The notes beneath the pieces were generated by a model. It was not told the DNA's origin. It did not search any database and saw nothing but the letters and a program-made list of their open reading frames with translations. From positions 26,823 to 90,822 of the forward strand of contig CAIKZO010000075.1 in assembly GCA_903832005.1 (NCBI GenBank): 64,000 nucleotides of DNA. Reading direction: 5' to 3'. Source of the DNA: Enhydrobacter aerosaccus (GTDB taxonomy: Bacteria > Pseudomonadota > Alphaproteobacteria > Reyranellales > Reyranellaceae). Within the stretch, counting starts at the first letter, position 1. Each line of letters opens with the position of its first letter. Both the position numbers and the translations under genes were made by a program. Positions 1-8,285 of this stretch are shown in pieces.

Positions 1-200
1 TGCTCGCCAAGGGCGGCAGCGACAAGACCAAGATCCTGACCGCCACCATCTGGCTAGCCGACATCGGCGATTTCGCGGCCATGAACGCGGTGTGGGACGC
101 CTGGGTGGTGCCCGGCCAGACACCGGCCCGCGCCACGGTTCAGGCGAAAATGAATGACCCCAAGATGAAGGTCGAAATCATGGTGGTCGCGGCCATCTAG
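1..200 (+). CDS. RidA/YjgF-family protein, C-terminal part (cut by window edge)
   Basis: The first 66 codons visible encode the C-terminal half of a RidA-like protein; the start lies outside the window. The segments KILTATIWLADIG and VWDAWVVPGQTPARATV match the second gene of this family at 5579-5926, where the order and spacing are the same. In the family, the Arg of PARATV binds the carboxylate of enamine or imine substrates, and the proteins hydrolyse reactive 2-aminoacrylate-type intermediates in the cytosol. It ends in TAG ten bases before the convergent end of the polyamine-type ABC transporter operon. Family is clear; the substrate is not. Confidence 0.85.
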   Translation, partial: LAKGGSDKTKILTATIWLADIGDFAAMNAVWDAWVVPGQTPARATVQAKMNDPKMKVEIMVVAAI

Positions 201-209
201 GGCGGCGAT

Positions 210-1295
210 TTAGGCTTCGCTGACCGCCCAGTTGCTGTCGGGCGACCACGACGCCCAGATCCTGTCGCCAGTCGAAAAAGCCGAGCGTACCGGCTTGCCG
301 TCGCGGTTGGGCAGGAAGGCCAGGAACGGCGTGCCGTCGTCGAGCGCCATGTGCACATGCGTGGCCTGGCCGCGATAGACGATCTGCAGGATAGTGGCGG
401 GCGTGCCGCGTTCTTCGGCGCTGAGCGAGATAGCCTCGGGACGCACGGACACGAGGACTTCCTTTTGGTCGTTCGCCGGTGATGGCAGGGCGATCTGCCC
501 GCCGGCCGCGAGGCGCACCTGGGGCCGGCCCGCCTCCTGTCCGATGACATCGCCGCGCAGGAAATTGCAGGTACCGATGAAGCTGGCGACGAAGCGCGAG
601 GTCGGACGACTATAGATCTCTTCCGGCGTGCCGACCTGTTCGAGCTTGCCGTCGCGCATGATCACGACGCGATCGGCCATGGTCAGCGCTTCCTCCTGGT
701 CGTGCGTCACCATCACGGCGGTGATACCGAGCCGCTGCTGGATCTGCCGGATCTCGACCTGCATGCTGTCGCGCAGATTGCGGTCGAGTGCGCCCAGCGG
801 CTCGTCGAGCAGGAGCAATGTCGGCTCGATCACGATTGCCCGGGCAAGCGCCACACGCTGTTGCTGGCCGCCCGACAGAGCCGACGGCAGGCGGTCCGCC
901 AGCGCGCCGAGCTGCACCAGCGACAAGGCCTGCGCGACCTTGGGCTTGATCAGCGCTTTGCGCATGCCGCGCATCTGCAGGCCGAAGGCCACGTTCTCCG
1001 CGACGGAGAGATGCGGGAACAGCGCGTAGTTCTGGAACAGCATGCCGATGTTGCGGCGATGCACCGGCGTGCGCGTGATGCGCATGCCGCCGATCAGCAC
1101 ATCGCCCTCCGTCGGCTCGATCAGTCCGGCAATCATGCGCAAGGTCGTGGTCTTGCCGCAGCCGCTCGGCCCCAGCAGCGCCACCATCTCGCCGGCGGCG
1201 ATGCGCAAGGTGACGCCGTCGACGGCGCGCGTCGTGCCGAAGAGCTTCGTCAGGCCGGAGAAGGCAAGGTCGCTTGCTTGGGCGGTCGCCACCAT
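210..1295 (-). CDS. Polyamine-type ABC transporter ATP-binding protein (PotA-like)
   Basis: This 361-residue ATPase would power import of polyamines or a related small cation or organic ligand. Walker A GPSGCGKTT is at residues 42-50, signature LSGGQ at 140-144, Walker B LLLLDEP at 160-166 and the switch His at about 198. The region after about residue 240 has the size of the TOBE domain seen in PotA and MalK-type subunits. The start was placed at the ATG that overlaps the TGA of the upstream binding-protein gene by one base; an in-frame upstream extension of 22 residues lies inside that gene and is unlikely. It is the last gene of a four-gene operon. Substrate identity is inferred from the family only. 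Confidence 0.92.
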   Translation of the reverse strand: MVATAQASDLAFSGLTKLFGTTRAVDGVTLRIAAGEMVALLGPSGCGKTTTLRMIAGLIEPTEGDVLIGGMRITRTPVHRRNIGMLFQNYALFPHLSVAENVAFGLQMRGMRKALIKPKVAQALSLVQLGALADRLPSALSGGQQQRVALARAIVIEPTLLLLDEPLGALDRNLRDSMQVEIRQIQQRLGITAVMVTHDQEEALTMADRVVIMRDGKLEQVGTPEEIYSRPTSRFVASFIGTCNFLRGDVIGQEAGRPQVRLAAGGQIALPSPANDQKEVLVSVRPEAISLSAEERGTPATILQIVYRGQATHVHMALDDGTPFLAFLPNRDGKPVRSAFSTGDRIWASWSPDSNWAVSEA

Positions 1296-2398
1296 CAGCT
1301 TCCGAACACCTGGTTGAACTTGTCCAGGATGGCGCTGCGCTGCGGATTGATCTTTTCCCAATCCAGCACGTAGAGCTTCATCTCCTTCATGCGCGATTCA
1401 GGATAGGGCACGATCGCAGCGGTCTTGGCGTCGAGCTCGACGCCGCTCACCGACGGCGCCGCGACGGTGTATTCGGCCAGCTCCTTCTGGACCGGGGCGG
1501 ACAGCACGAAGTCGATGAACGCCGCGCCGAGATCCGGCTCGGGCGCGCCCTTCACCAGGGTCATGGTATTCACGCCGGCGAACGAGCCTTCGGTCGGGTC
1601 GCATTGCGCGACCGGCGTGCCCTTCTGCACATAGGGCAGGATGTTCTTCGAGAAGTCGGGCCCGCCGACATCGGCCTGGCCTTGCGCCACCTGGATCACA
1701 GCGGTGGCGAAATTGTCGTAGATCGTCTGCACGTTGGGCTTCAGCTCCATCATCTTGGGCCAGCCCTTGTCGAGTTCGTACTGCGCTTCGAGGATCGGCT
1801 TGCCCGTTGCCATCGACGCGGCGACGGCGAGCAGCTGGACGGATTGCGTTTGCTTGGGCGTGATCAGCATGAAGCGGCCGCGGAAGCGCTCGTGCCAGAG
1901 ATCGGCGAAGCTGACGGGCGGCTTGGCGAGGGTCGAATTGTACCAGGGCGAGACCTTGGAGATGGCGAAAGCCACGCCAAACGTGTCGTTGTAGATGAAG
2001 TTCGGGAACACCTTCGCCATGTTCGGGATCTTGTCCTTGGGCAGCTGCTGGATCAGGTTCTCTGCCTTGGCGATCGGCACGCCGACATCGTCCATGAACA
2101 CCACGGAATAGTTCGGATTGGCCTTCTGCGTGCGCAGGATGCCGATGTTGCCCAAGGTCACGTTCTCGGTCTGGAAGATCTTGCAGCCGAGCTTGGTCTG
2201 GAACTTCGGGATGATCAGCTTGCGGAACGCTTCGCCCTGCACGCCGGTATAGGTGCCGACATACATCGATTTGCCGGCCGCCCAGCCGTCGCGGATGAAG
2301 AACATCGGGGCGGCCACGCCCGCGGCCGTGAGCAGCCGCCGACGGCTTGTCAAAAGACGGCTGGTCAAAAGACGGCTGGTCGAAAGAACCTTCTTCAT
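1295..2398 (-). CDS. Extracellular solute-binding protein, PotD-like, Tat-type signal
   Basis: A 367-residue periplasmic binding protein of family 1. The N-terminus has a twin-arginine motif SRRRLLT (residues 18-24) followed by a short hydrophobic stretch and AWAAG-type cleavage region, so export by Tat is likely. The mature part begins around KSMYVGTYTGVQGEAFRKLI. The codons for residues 6-20 are three near-identical 15-base units (2341-2385), giving TSRLL-TSRLL-TSRRR in front of the motif. It lies between the two permeases and the ATPase, overlapping the ATPase start by one base. It should capture the ligand in the periplasm; polyamine is the default guess for this operon order, but related ABC systems carry other compounds. 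Confidence 0.88.
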   Translation of the reverse strand: MKKVLSTSRLLTSRLLTSRRRLLTAAGVAAPMFFIRDGWAAGKSMYVGTYTGVQGEAFRKLIIPKFQTKLGCKIFQTENVTLGNIGILRTQKANPNYSVVFMDDVGVPIAKAENLIQQLPKDKIPNMAKVFPNFIYNDTFGVAFAISKVSPWYNSTLAKPPVSFADLWHERFRGRFMLITPKQTQSVQLLAVAASMATGKPILEAQYELDKGWPKMMELKPNVQTIYDNFATAVIQVAQGQADVGGPDFSKNILPYVQKGTPVAQCDPTEGSFAGVNTMTLVKGAPEPDLGAAFIDFVLSAPVQKELAEYTVAAPSVSGVELDAKTAAIVPYPESRMKEMKLYVLDWEKINPQRSAILDKFNQVFGS

Positions 2399-2421
2399 GT
2401 CGTCACCTTTCCCGTTACGCC

Positions 2422-3225
2422 TCACACACTCATGGCCCGCCGCAGCCCGACCAGTTTCTCCAGCCCAATCACCGCCGCGGCGGCGGTCAGGATCATCAGG
2501 CTCGAGATGGCGGCGATGGACGGATCGAAGACCTTGGTCATGCTGTTCTGCAGGAAGATCGGCAGCGGCATGGTCTCGGCGTTGGACAGCCAGAACGACA
2601 GCGGGAACTCGTCGAACGAGACCATGAAGCAGAACAGGCAGCCGGCGGCGATGCCCGGCACGATCTGGGGCACAGTCACCTTGGTGAAGACCTTCCAGGG
2701 CGGCGCGCCGAGGGTGAGTGCTGCTTCCTCGAGCGAGCGATCGACCTGTTTCAGGCTCGCCGTGACGGTGCGCACGAGATAGGGCAGCGTCACCAGCACA
2801 TGGCCGATGAAGAGGCCAAGGGCCGCGTCGCGCAGTTTCAGCATCGCCATGAACTGCAGCAGCGCCAGGCCGGTGATCAGGATCGGCATGATGAACGGCG
2901 ACAGCAGCATCGCCTCGATCGCGCGCGAGCCCGGCACGTTCCAGCGATTGAGGGCATAGGCCGCCGGCATGCCCAGCACGAACGAGGTGATGGTGGAGCA
3001 GACGGCAAGCGTCACGCTGACGATGAAAGCGCTCTGGAACTCGTCGTTGGCGAGAACTTCTTCGTACCAGGAGGTGGTGAAGCCCACGGGCGGGAAGATC
3101 GCGAGAGGGGCCGTCGAGAACGACACCGCCACGACCACGGCCAGCGGCGCCAGGACGAAGACGAGCACTGCCGCTGCCAGCAGATAGGTGACGAGGCCGC
3201 CGCCGCCGGAGAGCCGCGAGGCCAT
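2422..3225 (-). CDS. ABC transporter permease (PotC-like)
   Basis: A 267-residue inner-membrane permease with about six hydrophobic segments. The conserved permease loop EEAALTLGAPPWKVFTKVTV lies in the C-terminal half and is the coupling helix that docks on the ATPase. The start ATG shares one base with the TGA stop of the other permease gene (3225-4115), so the two are translationally coupled. A longer in-frame reading back to 3645 exists but runs through the neighbour in another frame and is not credible. It is followed 23 bases later by the binding-protein gene. Family assignment is secure, ligand is not. Confidence 0.9.
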   Translation of the reverse strand: MASRLSGGGGLVTYLLAAAVLVFVLAPLAVVVAVSFSTAPLAIFPPVGFTTSWYEEVLANDEFQSAFIVSVTLAVCSTITSFVLGMPAAYALNRWNVPGSRAIEAMLLSPFIMPILITGLALLQFMAMLKLRDAALGLFIGHVLVTLPYLVRTVTASLKQVDRSLEEAALTLGAPPWKVFTKVTVPQIVPGIAAGCLFCFMVSFDEFPLSFWLSNAETMPLPIFLQNSMTKVFDPSIAAISSLMILTAAAAVIGLEKLVGLRRAMSV

Positions 3226-4115
3226 CAGCGCGCTCCAGACCGCTGTGCGCGGACGAGCGCGTGGCGTTCGGCGAGCCAGCCCACGCCGACATTGGCTGCG
3301 AGCGCGATCACCACCATCACGCCCGCGATCGCCGCCGCCATCGGCCAGTCGAAGGAGGTGTTGATCTGCTGCTCCAGCAGCACGCCCAGCATCAGTCCGC
3401 GCGTACCGCCCAGCATCTGCGGCGTCACGTAGGAGCCCGCCGTCAGCGAGAAGACGATGGTTACGCCAGCAACGAGGCCCGGCAGGCTGAGCGGCAGGGT
3501 CACCCGCAGGAAGGCACGCCAGGCCGGCGCACCCAGTATCCGCGCGGCCTCGTTGAGCGAGGGGTTGATGCGGCCGAGCGACGCCGACAGCGGCAACACC
3601 ATCAGCGGCAGGAAAACATGGACGGAGGCGATCACCGTTGCCCATTCGGTGTAGAGGACGCGCACCGGCGTCGGCCCCGTGCCCAGCGCATGCAGCATCC
3701 AGTTGAGGACGCCGGTGGGACTGTTGTTGAGCATGAGCTGCCAGCCGTAGGTGCGCACGATCACGCTCACGACGAGCGGCGCCACCACCAGGATCATGGT
3801 GATGCGGCTGAAGATCGGCTTGCCATAGGCGATCACCATCGCAGCGGGGTAGGCGAGGAGGGCGGTGAACAGCGATGTCACCAGGGCCACGCGCAAGGTG
3901 AGCAGGACGACCCGGCGATAGGTCTCGCTGACGACCAGCCGCTCGTAGCTGCCCATGGTCAGGGGCAGGCTGATGTCGCCGCCTTGCGACTGCGTCAGTA
4001 CGCCGTAGCTCAGCAGGATCACCGACGGCAGGACGAGGAAGACGACAAGGAAGATCAGCGCCGGCAGAAGCAGCGCCAATCCCACGACCGAACGCGGCAG
4101 AGGCCTCGATGTCAT
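3225..4115 (-). CDS. ABC transporter permease (PotB-like), first gene of operon
   Basis: A 296-residue permease starting MTSRPLPRSVVGLALLLPAL with about six membrane segments and the coupling motif NEAARILGAPAWRAFLRVTL. It is the first gene of the importer operon (permease, permease, binding protein, ATPase) and is divergent from the sbmA-like gene at 4254. The 138-base gap 4116-4253 must hold both promoters; it contains the 12-base palindrome CCCGTCGACGGG at 4172-4183, which could be an operator, but I see no convincing -35/-10 pair. Together with its partner it forms the membrane channel. Confidence 0.9.
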   Translation of the reverse strand: MTSRPLPRSVVGLALLLPALIFLVVFLVLPSVILLSYGVLTQSQGGDISLPLTMGSYERLVVSETYRRVVLLTLRVALVTSLFTALLAYPAAMVIAYGKPIFSRITMILVVAPLVVSVIVRTYGWQLMLNNSPTGVLNWMLHALGTGPTPVRVLYTEWATVIASVHVFLPLMVLPLSASLGRINPSLNEAARILGAPAWRAFLRVTLPLSLPGLVAGVTIVFSLTAGSYVTPQMLGGTRGLMLGVLLEQQINTSFDWPMAAAIAGVMVVIALAANVGVGWLAERHALVRAQRSGAR

Positions 4116-4253
4116 GTGGTGCAGGTCAGCACGATCCGTGCCGGAAATGCCGCGCGGGGAGGGGCTCTATTCCCGTCGACGGGCTGGATTATTCTGCGTT
4201 CGGGCGCTGGAAATCATGATGGCCGGGTTCGTTTGCCGGGTTATTGATACGGG

Positions 4254-5501
4254 ATGTTCTCCTCCTTCTTCCCGAATCCCCGGATCTTCTTCCCCGCCGT
4301 CATTGTCTGGACCGCGCTCTGCATGGCCCTCTGGTACGGCGTGCTTCGCGACCTTGGGCCCCAGCTCAGTATCGGTGGCCTGATCGGGTTGCCCTATCCG
4401 GCGGCGGATGCGAACGCCACGCTGGTTTCGGTACAGGTAGCGCGCGATCTCTGGCTCTACGAATTCATGATCGTCGCCGGTGCGATTTTCGTCGGAGCGA
4501 TCCGCCTGCTCCTGCCGCATCCCTGGTCCCCGTGGTCGGTCGGCGTGTCGGCGCTCATCATCTTCCTGCTGTGGTTCCAGGTTCAGCTCGATGTGATGAT
4601 CAATAGCTGGTTCGGCATCTTCTACAACCTGATCCAGAAGGCCCTGGCAAAGCCGAACGCCATCACGCTGCGCGAGTTCTATACGCAACAGGCGACTTTT
4701 GGCGGCATCGCGATGGTCTACATCTTCAGCGCCGTGCTGACCGCCTTCATCACCAGCCATTATATCTTCCGCTGGCGCATGGCGATGAACGACCACTACG
4801 CAGCCAACTGGCAGCGTTTGCGGCACATTGAAGGAGCCTCGCAGCGCGTCCAGGAGGACACGATGCGATTTGCCGAAACCCTGGAGCAGCTGGGCGCGAG
4901 CCTGATCAATGCGTTGATGACCCTGATCGCCTTCCTGCCGATCCTGTGGGGGCTTTCGTCGTACGTGAAGGAACTGCCGCTGATCGGCTACGTCCCGCAG
5001 GCGCTGGTCTTCGTCGCGGTCATCTGGGCGGCGTTCGGGACGGGGCTGCTTGCCCTTGCCGGCGTACGGCTGCCCGGGCTCGAGTTCCACAATCAGCGGG
5101 TCGAGGCGGCCTACCGCAAGGAGCTGGTGCTGGGCGAGGACCGCGCCGAGCGCGCGCAGCCGCAGACGCTGAGCGAGCTGTTCCGCGACGTGCGGACGAA
5201 CTATTTCCGCCTCTACCTGAACTTCCTCTACTTCAACATCGCGCGTTATGGATATCTGCAGGCCAGCGCCTTGATCGCCTACGTCTCTCTCGGACCGACA
5301 ATCGTCGCCGGGGGCCTGACGCTCGGCGTCCTGACGCAGATCACCCGGGCCTTCGGCAGGGTCGAGGGATCATTCCAGTATCTCGTCAACTCCTGGTCGA
5401 CGATCGTGTCCCTGATCTCGATCTACAAGCGCTTGCATTCCTTCGAGGCAAGAATGCTCGACAAGCCGCTGGATCCCATAGAGGCCGTTCCGCTGCCCTA
5501 A
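4254..5501 (+). CDS. sbmA: SbmA/BacA-like peptide transporter
   Basis: A 415-residue inner-membrane protein, close to the roughly 400-residue length of SbmA and BacA. About seven hydrophobic segments are visible, and there is no attached ATPase domain. The stretches YTQQATFGGIAMVYIF, RWRMAMNDHYAANW and IEGASQRVQEDTMRFAETLE resemble the SbmA/BacA family, in which the protein uses the proton gradient to take up peptides, including antimicrobial ones, and affects very-long-chain fatty acid lipid A in rhizobia. It stands alone, 77 bases before a RidA gene on the same strand. SbmA versus BacA cannot be decided here. Confidence 0.87.
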   Translation: MFSSFFPNPRIFFPAVIVWTALCMALWYGVLRDLGPQLSIGGLIGLPYPAADANATLVSVQVARDLWLYEFMIVAGAIFVGAIRLLLPHPWSPWSVGVSALIIFLLWFQVQLDVMINSWFGIFYNLIQKALAKPNAITLREFYTQQATFGGIAMVYIFSAVLTAFITSHYIFRWRMAMNDHYAANWQRLRHIEGASQRVQEDTMRFAETLEQLGASLINALMTLIAFLPILWGLSSYVKELPLIGYVPQALVFVAVIWAAFGTGLLALAGVRLPGLEFHNQRVEAAYRKELVLGEDRAERAQPQTLSELFRDVRTNYFRLYLNFLYFNIARYGYLQASALIAYVSLGPTIVAGGLTLGVLTQITRAFGRVEGSFQYLVNSWSTIVSLISIYKRLHSFEARMLDKPLDPIEAVPLP

Positions 5502-5578
5502 AGCCTATTTACGGGAGCATGGCCTGATCTGCTAAGGTCCGCGCCGTCGCAAACAGCGGTTTGGAAGAGGAAGAATTC

Positions 5579-5926
5579 ATGAGCATCAAGCGCGTCAACG
5601 CGGGTCCCCGCATGTCGAGCGCCGTCATTCACGGCGACACGGTCTATCTCGCCGGCCTCACGGCCGACGACGCCAAGGCCGACGTGAAAGGCCAGACCAA
5701 GCAGATCCTCGACAAGATCGACCACTTCCTGAAGGAAGCCGGCACCGACAAGTCGAAGATCCTGTCCGCCAACATCTGGCTGACCGACATCGGCACTTGG
5801 AGCCAGATGAACGAAGTGTGGGACGCCTGGGTCTCCCCCGGCAACGCGCCTGCCCGTGCCACGGTCGAAGCCAAGCTCGCCAACCCGGCGCTCAAGGTCG
5901 AGATCATGGTGCAGTGCGCTAAGTAA
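5579..5926 (+). CDS. RidA family protein (enamine/imine deaminase-like)
   Basis: A complete 115-residue RidA-family protein, MSIKRVNAGPRMSSAVIHG onward. The ligand-binding Arg is in PARATVEAKL. I chose the ATG at 5579 because GGAAGAGGAAG lies just upstream; a TTG at 5561 would add six acidic residues over that ribosome binding site. Its closest relative in the window is the fragment at 1-200, suggesting two paralogues that flank the ABC transporter and sbmA-like gene. RidA proteins detoxify reactive enamines made by PLP enzymes. It ends 20 bases before a clear terminator. Confidence 0.93.
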   Translation: MSIKRVNAGPRMSSAVIHGDTVYLAGLTADDAKADVKGQTKQILDKIDHFLKEAGTDKSKILSANIWLTDIGTWSQMNEVWDAWVSPGNAPARATVEAKLANPALKVEIMVQCAK

Positions 5927-5946
5927 GCGGCACTCGCTGAAACGGA

Positions 5947-5976
5947 AAAGGGCCGGCAATCGCCGGCCCTTTTTTG
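5947..5976 (+). terminator. Rho-independent terminator after ridA
   Basis: Stem GGGCCGGC (5950-5957) and GCCGGCCC (5962-5969) around a 4-base loop, followed by six T (5970-5975). An A-run before the stem makes it usable in the opposite direction for the convergent outer-membrane gene. Confidence 0.92.
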
Positions 5977-5990
5977 TTGCGAAGATTCGC

Positions 5991-6707
5991 TCAGGGCGAG
6001 GGCGTTCCGAACGAGAACACGACGCTCGCCATGATCGAGAAGTTGTTGTTGGGATACGAGCCGGTGATGTTGCCGGAGACCGGCGTCGTGAACTCGTTCG
6101 ATTTGAAGCCAGCGTTGATGCTGGGATTGAGCGTGCCGTAATAACGGCCGTCGAGGTTGAGGCGCACGTTCGGCATCACCTTGTAGCCAACGCCGACAAT
6201 CGCTTGGTAGGCGAATTCCGTGTCGGTGCTGTCGGTCACGCCACCCAGATGCGTGTTGAGGAAGGCAACGCCCGCGCCCGCGCCGACGTAGGGCGTGAAG
6301 GCCTGATGAGCGAAGAAATCGTAGTAGACGTTGGCCATCACCGACGTCTGCCGGATCTGGGCGTAGCCGTTGACCCCTATGGTGCCGACACCGGAGACCG
6401 GAAACCTGCCGGACTCGGTGCCTGTATTGTCCCGATAGAGGACCTCAAGCTCCGCGCGCGGTCCGACGAAATCATAGCCTATGAAGCCGCCGCCCGCCCA
6501 TCCGGTCTGGAGGTTGAGGCTGTCCGTGCCGCTGAGCGAGCCTGAGCCGACACCGAGGACCGACGCGAAGCCGTTGACGCTGGCATTGGTGTTCAGCAGC
6601 CAATTCGCGCCGCCCCGAAGGCCGACATAGATGTTGTTCAGGTTTTGCGCTTGCGCGGACACGGGCAGCACTACGAGTGCAATTGCCGCGAACACCATTT
6701 TATTCAT
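5991..6707 (-). CDS. Outer-membrane beta-barrel protein, porin/OmpA-like
   Basis: A 238-residue protein with a signal peptide (residues 1-20, cleavage after VSAQA) followed by alternating hydrophobic/glycine-rich strands such as IYVGLRGGANW, GGGFIGYDFVGPRAELEVLY and YVGAGAGVAF. This is the pattern of the 8-stranded OmpA-type or Omp25/31-like barrels of alphaproteobacteria. It ends with VVFSFGTPSP rather than the usual terminal Phe. The ribosome binding site GGGAG lies in one arm of a small hairpin (6716-6732). It is monocistronic and converges on the ridA terminator. Likely an outer-membrane surface protein; no specific substrate can be given. Confidence 0.85.
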   Translation of the reverse strand: MNKMVFAAIALVVLPVSAQAQNLNNIYVGLRGGANWLLNTNASVNGFASVLGVGSGSLSGTDSLNLQTGWAGGGFIGYDFVGPRAELEVLYRDNTGTESGRFPVSGVGTIGVNGYAQIRQTSVMANVYYDFFAHQAFTPYVGAGAGVAFLNTHLGGVTDSTDTEFAYQAIVGVGYKVMPNVRLNLDGRYYGTLNPSINAGFKSNEFTTPVSGNITGSYPNNNFSIMASVVFSFGTPSP

Positions 6708-6715
6708 GCAACCGA

Positions 6716-6732
6716 TCTCCCTTGTCGGGAGA
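6716..6732 (-). promoter_or_regulatory. Hairpin holding the ribosome binding site of the OMP gene
   Basis: On the minus strand TCTCCC, a 5-base loop and GGGAGA form a perfect 6-bp stem. The GGGAG is the Shine-Dalgarno sequence, nine bases before the ATG at 6707. The fold would hide it. Regulation is inference. Confidence 0.4.
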
Positions 6733-6798
6733 CTACATCACACCTCTGGAAAATTCACGCGCGAGGTGCGTCAGGTTGCAAACAGTTCTCTCCGCTTC

Positions 6799-8202
6799 TT
6801 AGTTGATCGGTCCCATGATCTTGCCCGGGTTCATGATGTTCTCGGGATCGATTGCCTTCTTGATGGCGCGCATCAACGACATCGCCTCGCCATGCTCCTC
6901 GTAGAGGAACTTGATCTTGCCCATGCCGACGCCGTGCTCGCCGGTGCAGGTGCCGCCCAGTGACAATGCGCGTGCAACCATGCGGTCGTTCAGTGCCTCT
7001 GCACGCGGCAGGTAGGTCGGATCGTTGGGGTCCACCATCATGGTGAGATGGAAGTTGCCGTCGCCGACATGGCCCACGATCGGCGCGAAGAGGTCGTTGG
7101 CCACGATGTCCTTCTGGGTCTCGAGGATGCATTCAGCGAGCTTGGAGATCGGCACGCACACGTCGGTCGCCCACATGCCCCAGCCCGGCTTGTAGGCCTT
7201 GGCGGCCCAGGCGGCGTCGTGCCGGGCCTGCCACATCTTGCTGCGCTCCTCGGCCTGGCTGGTCCAGGCGAAGTCGGCACCACCGTTCTCGGACGCGAGC
7301 GCCTGCACCATCTCGGCCTGTTCTTTTGTGCCGGCCTCGGTGCCGTGGAACTCGAGCATCAGCAGGTTCTTGTTGGGCAGGCTGAGCTTGGAATATTTGT
7401 TGATGGTGTCGACCGTGTAGGTGTCCATCAGCTCGATACGCGCGACCGGGATACCCGACTGGATGGTCTGGATCACGGTATTGACCGCGCCTTCGAGACT
7501 GTCGAAGGCGCAGGTCGCCGCGACCATCGACTCCGGCGTGCCGTAGAGACGCAGCGTGATCTCGGTGATGACACCCAACGTGCCTTCCGAGCCGACGAAC
7601 AGTTTTACGAGGTCGTAGCCCGCGCTCGACTTGCGCGAGCGGCGGCCGAGCCGCATCAGGCGGCCGTCGGGCGTCACGACCTGCAGCGACAGCACGTTCT
7701 CGCGCATCGTGCCGTAGCGCACCGCGTTGGTGCCGGAGGCGCGCGTCGAGGTCATGCCGCCGATCGAGGCGTCGGCGCCGGGATCGATCGGGAAGAAGAG
7801 ACCGGTCGCGCGGATGTACTCGTTCAGCTGCTTGCGCGTGACGCCGGGCTGCACGACTACGTCGAGGTCGCTCTCGTTGACCTGCAGCACCTTGTTCATG
7901 CGGCTGACGTCGAGCGAGATGCCGCCGTTGGGCGCGCTGATATGGCCTTCGAGCGAGGTGCCGGTGCCGAAGGGGATGATCGGCGTCTTGAGGCGTGCGC
8001 AGAGCTGGACGATCTGCTGCACTTCCTCGGCCGATTCGGCGAATACGACCGCGTCGGGCAAATGCGCTTCGTGGAACGAAATATCCTTGCCGTGATGCTC
8101 GCGCACGGAATGCGCGGTGCTGACGCGGTCGCCGTAGAGCTTCTTCAGCTCGGCGATCGTTTCGTCGACGTTGATTGCCTTGATTTGAGCCGTGGCGGAC
8201 AT
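6799..8202 (-). CDS. FAD-linked oxidase, D-lactate dehydrogenase (cytochrome) type
   Basis: A 467-residue flavoenzyme of the GlcD/DLD family. The FAD-binding part contains PFGTGTSLEGH and GGMTSTRASGTNAVRYGTM, and the C-terminal FAD-oxidase domain ends with GGTCTGEHGVGMGK and IDPENIMNPGK, the usual family tail. It oxidises a 2-hydroxy acid such as D-lactate or D-2-hydroxyglutarate and passes electrons to cytochrome c or quinone. The start at 8202 follows AGGAG with correct spacing; the upstream in-frame 24 residues are unlikely. It is divergent from the thiolase gene at 8286 (83-base gap). Exact substrate undetermined. Confidence 0.9.
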   Translation of the reverse strand: MSATAQIKAINVDETIAELKKLYGDRVSTAHSVREHHGKDISFHEAHLPDAVVFAESAEEVQQIVQLCARLKTPIIPFGTGTSLEGHISAPNGGISLDVSRMNKVLQVNESDLDVVVQPGVTRKQLNEYIRATGLFFPIDPGADASIGGMTSTRASGTNAVRYGTMRENVLSLQVVTPDGRLMRLGRRSRKSSAGYDLVKLFVGSEGTLGVITEITLRLYGTPESMVAATCAFDSLEGAVNTVIQTIQSGIPVARIELMDTYTVDTINKYSKLSLPNKNLLMLEFHGTEAGTKEQAEMVQALASENGGADFAWTSQAEERSKMWQARHDAAWAAKAYKPGWGMWATDVCVPISKLAECILETQKDIVANDLFAPIVGHVGDGNFHLTMMVDPNDPTYLPRAEALNDRMVARALSLGGTCTGEHGVGMGKIKFLYEEHGEAMSLMRAIKKAIDPENIMNPGKIMGPIN

Positions 8203-8285
8203 GCTGGAACTCCTAGCGCTGGCCTGTTGGATACGCTCAAATGGCTGCAAAGCCAACTGACGGAAACGCCTCAAAAGGACCCCAA

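Noticed and set aside
1295..3292. 665-residue binding protein reading
   Set aside because: The first 298 residues come from the permease gene in another frame; the protein begins at the Tat signal at 2398.
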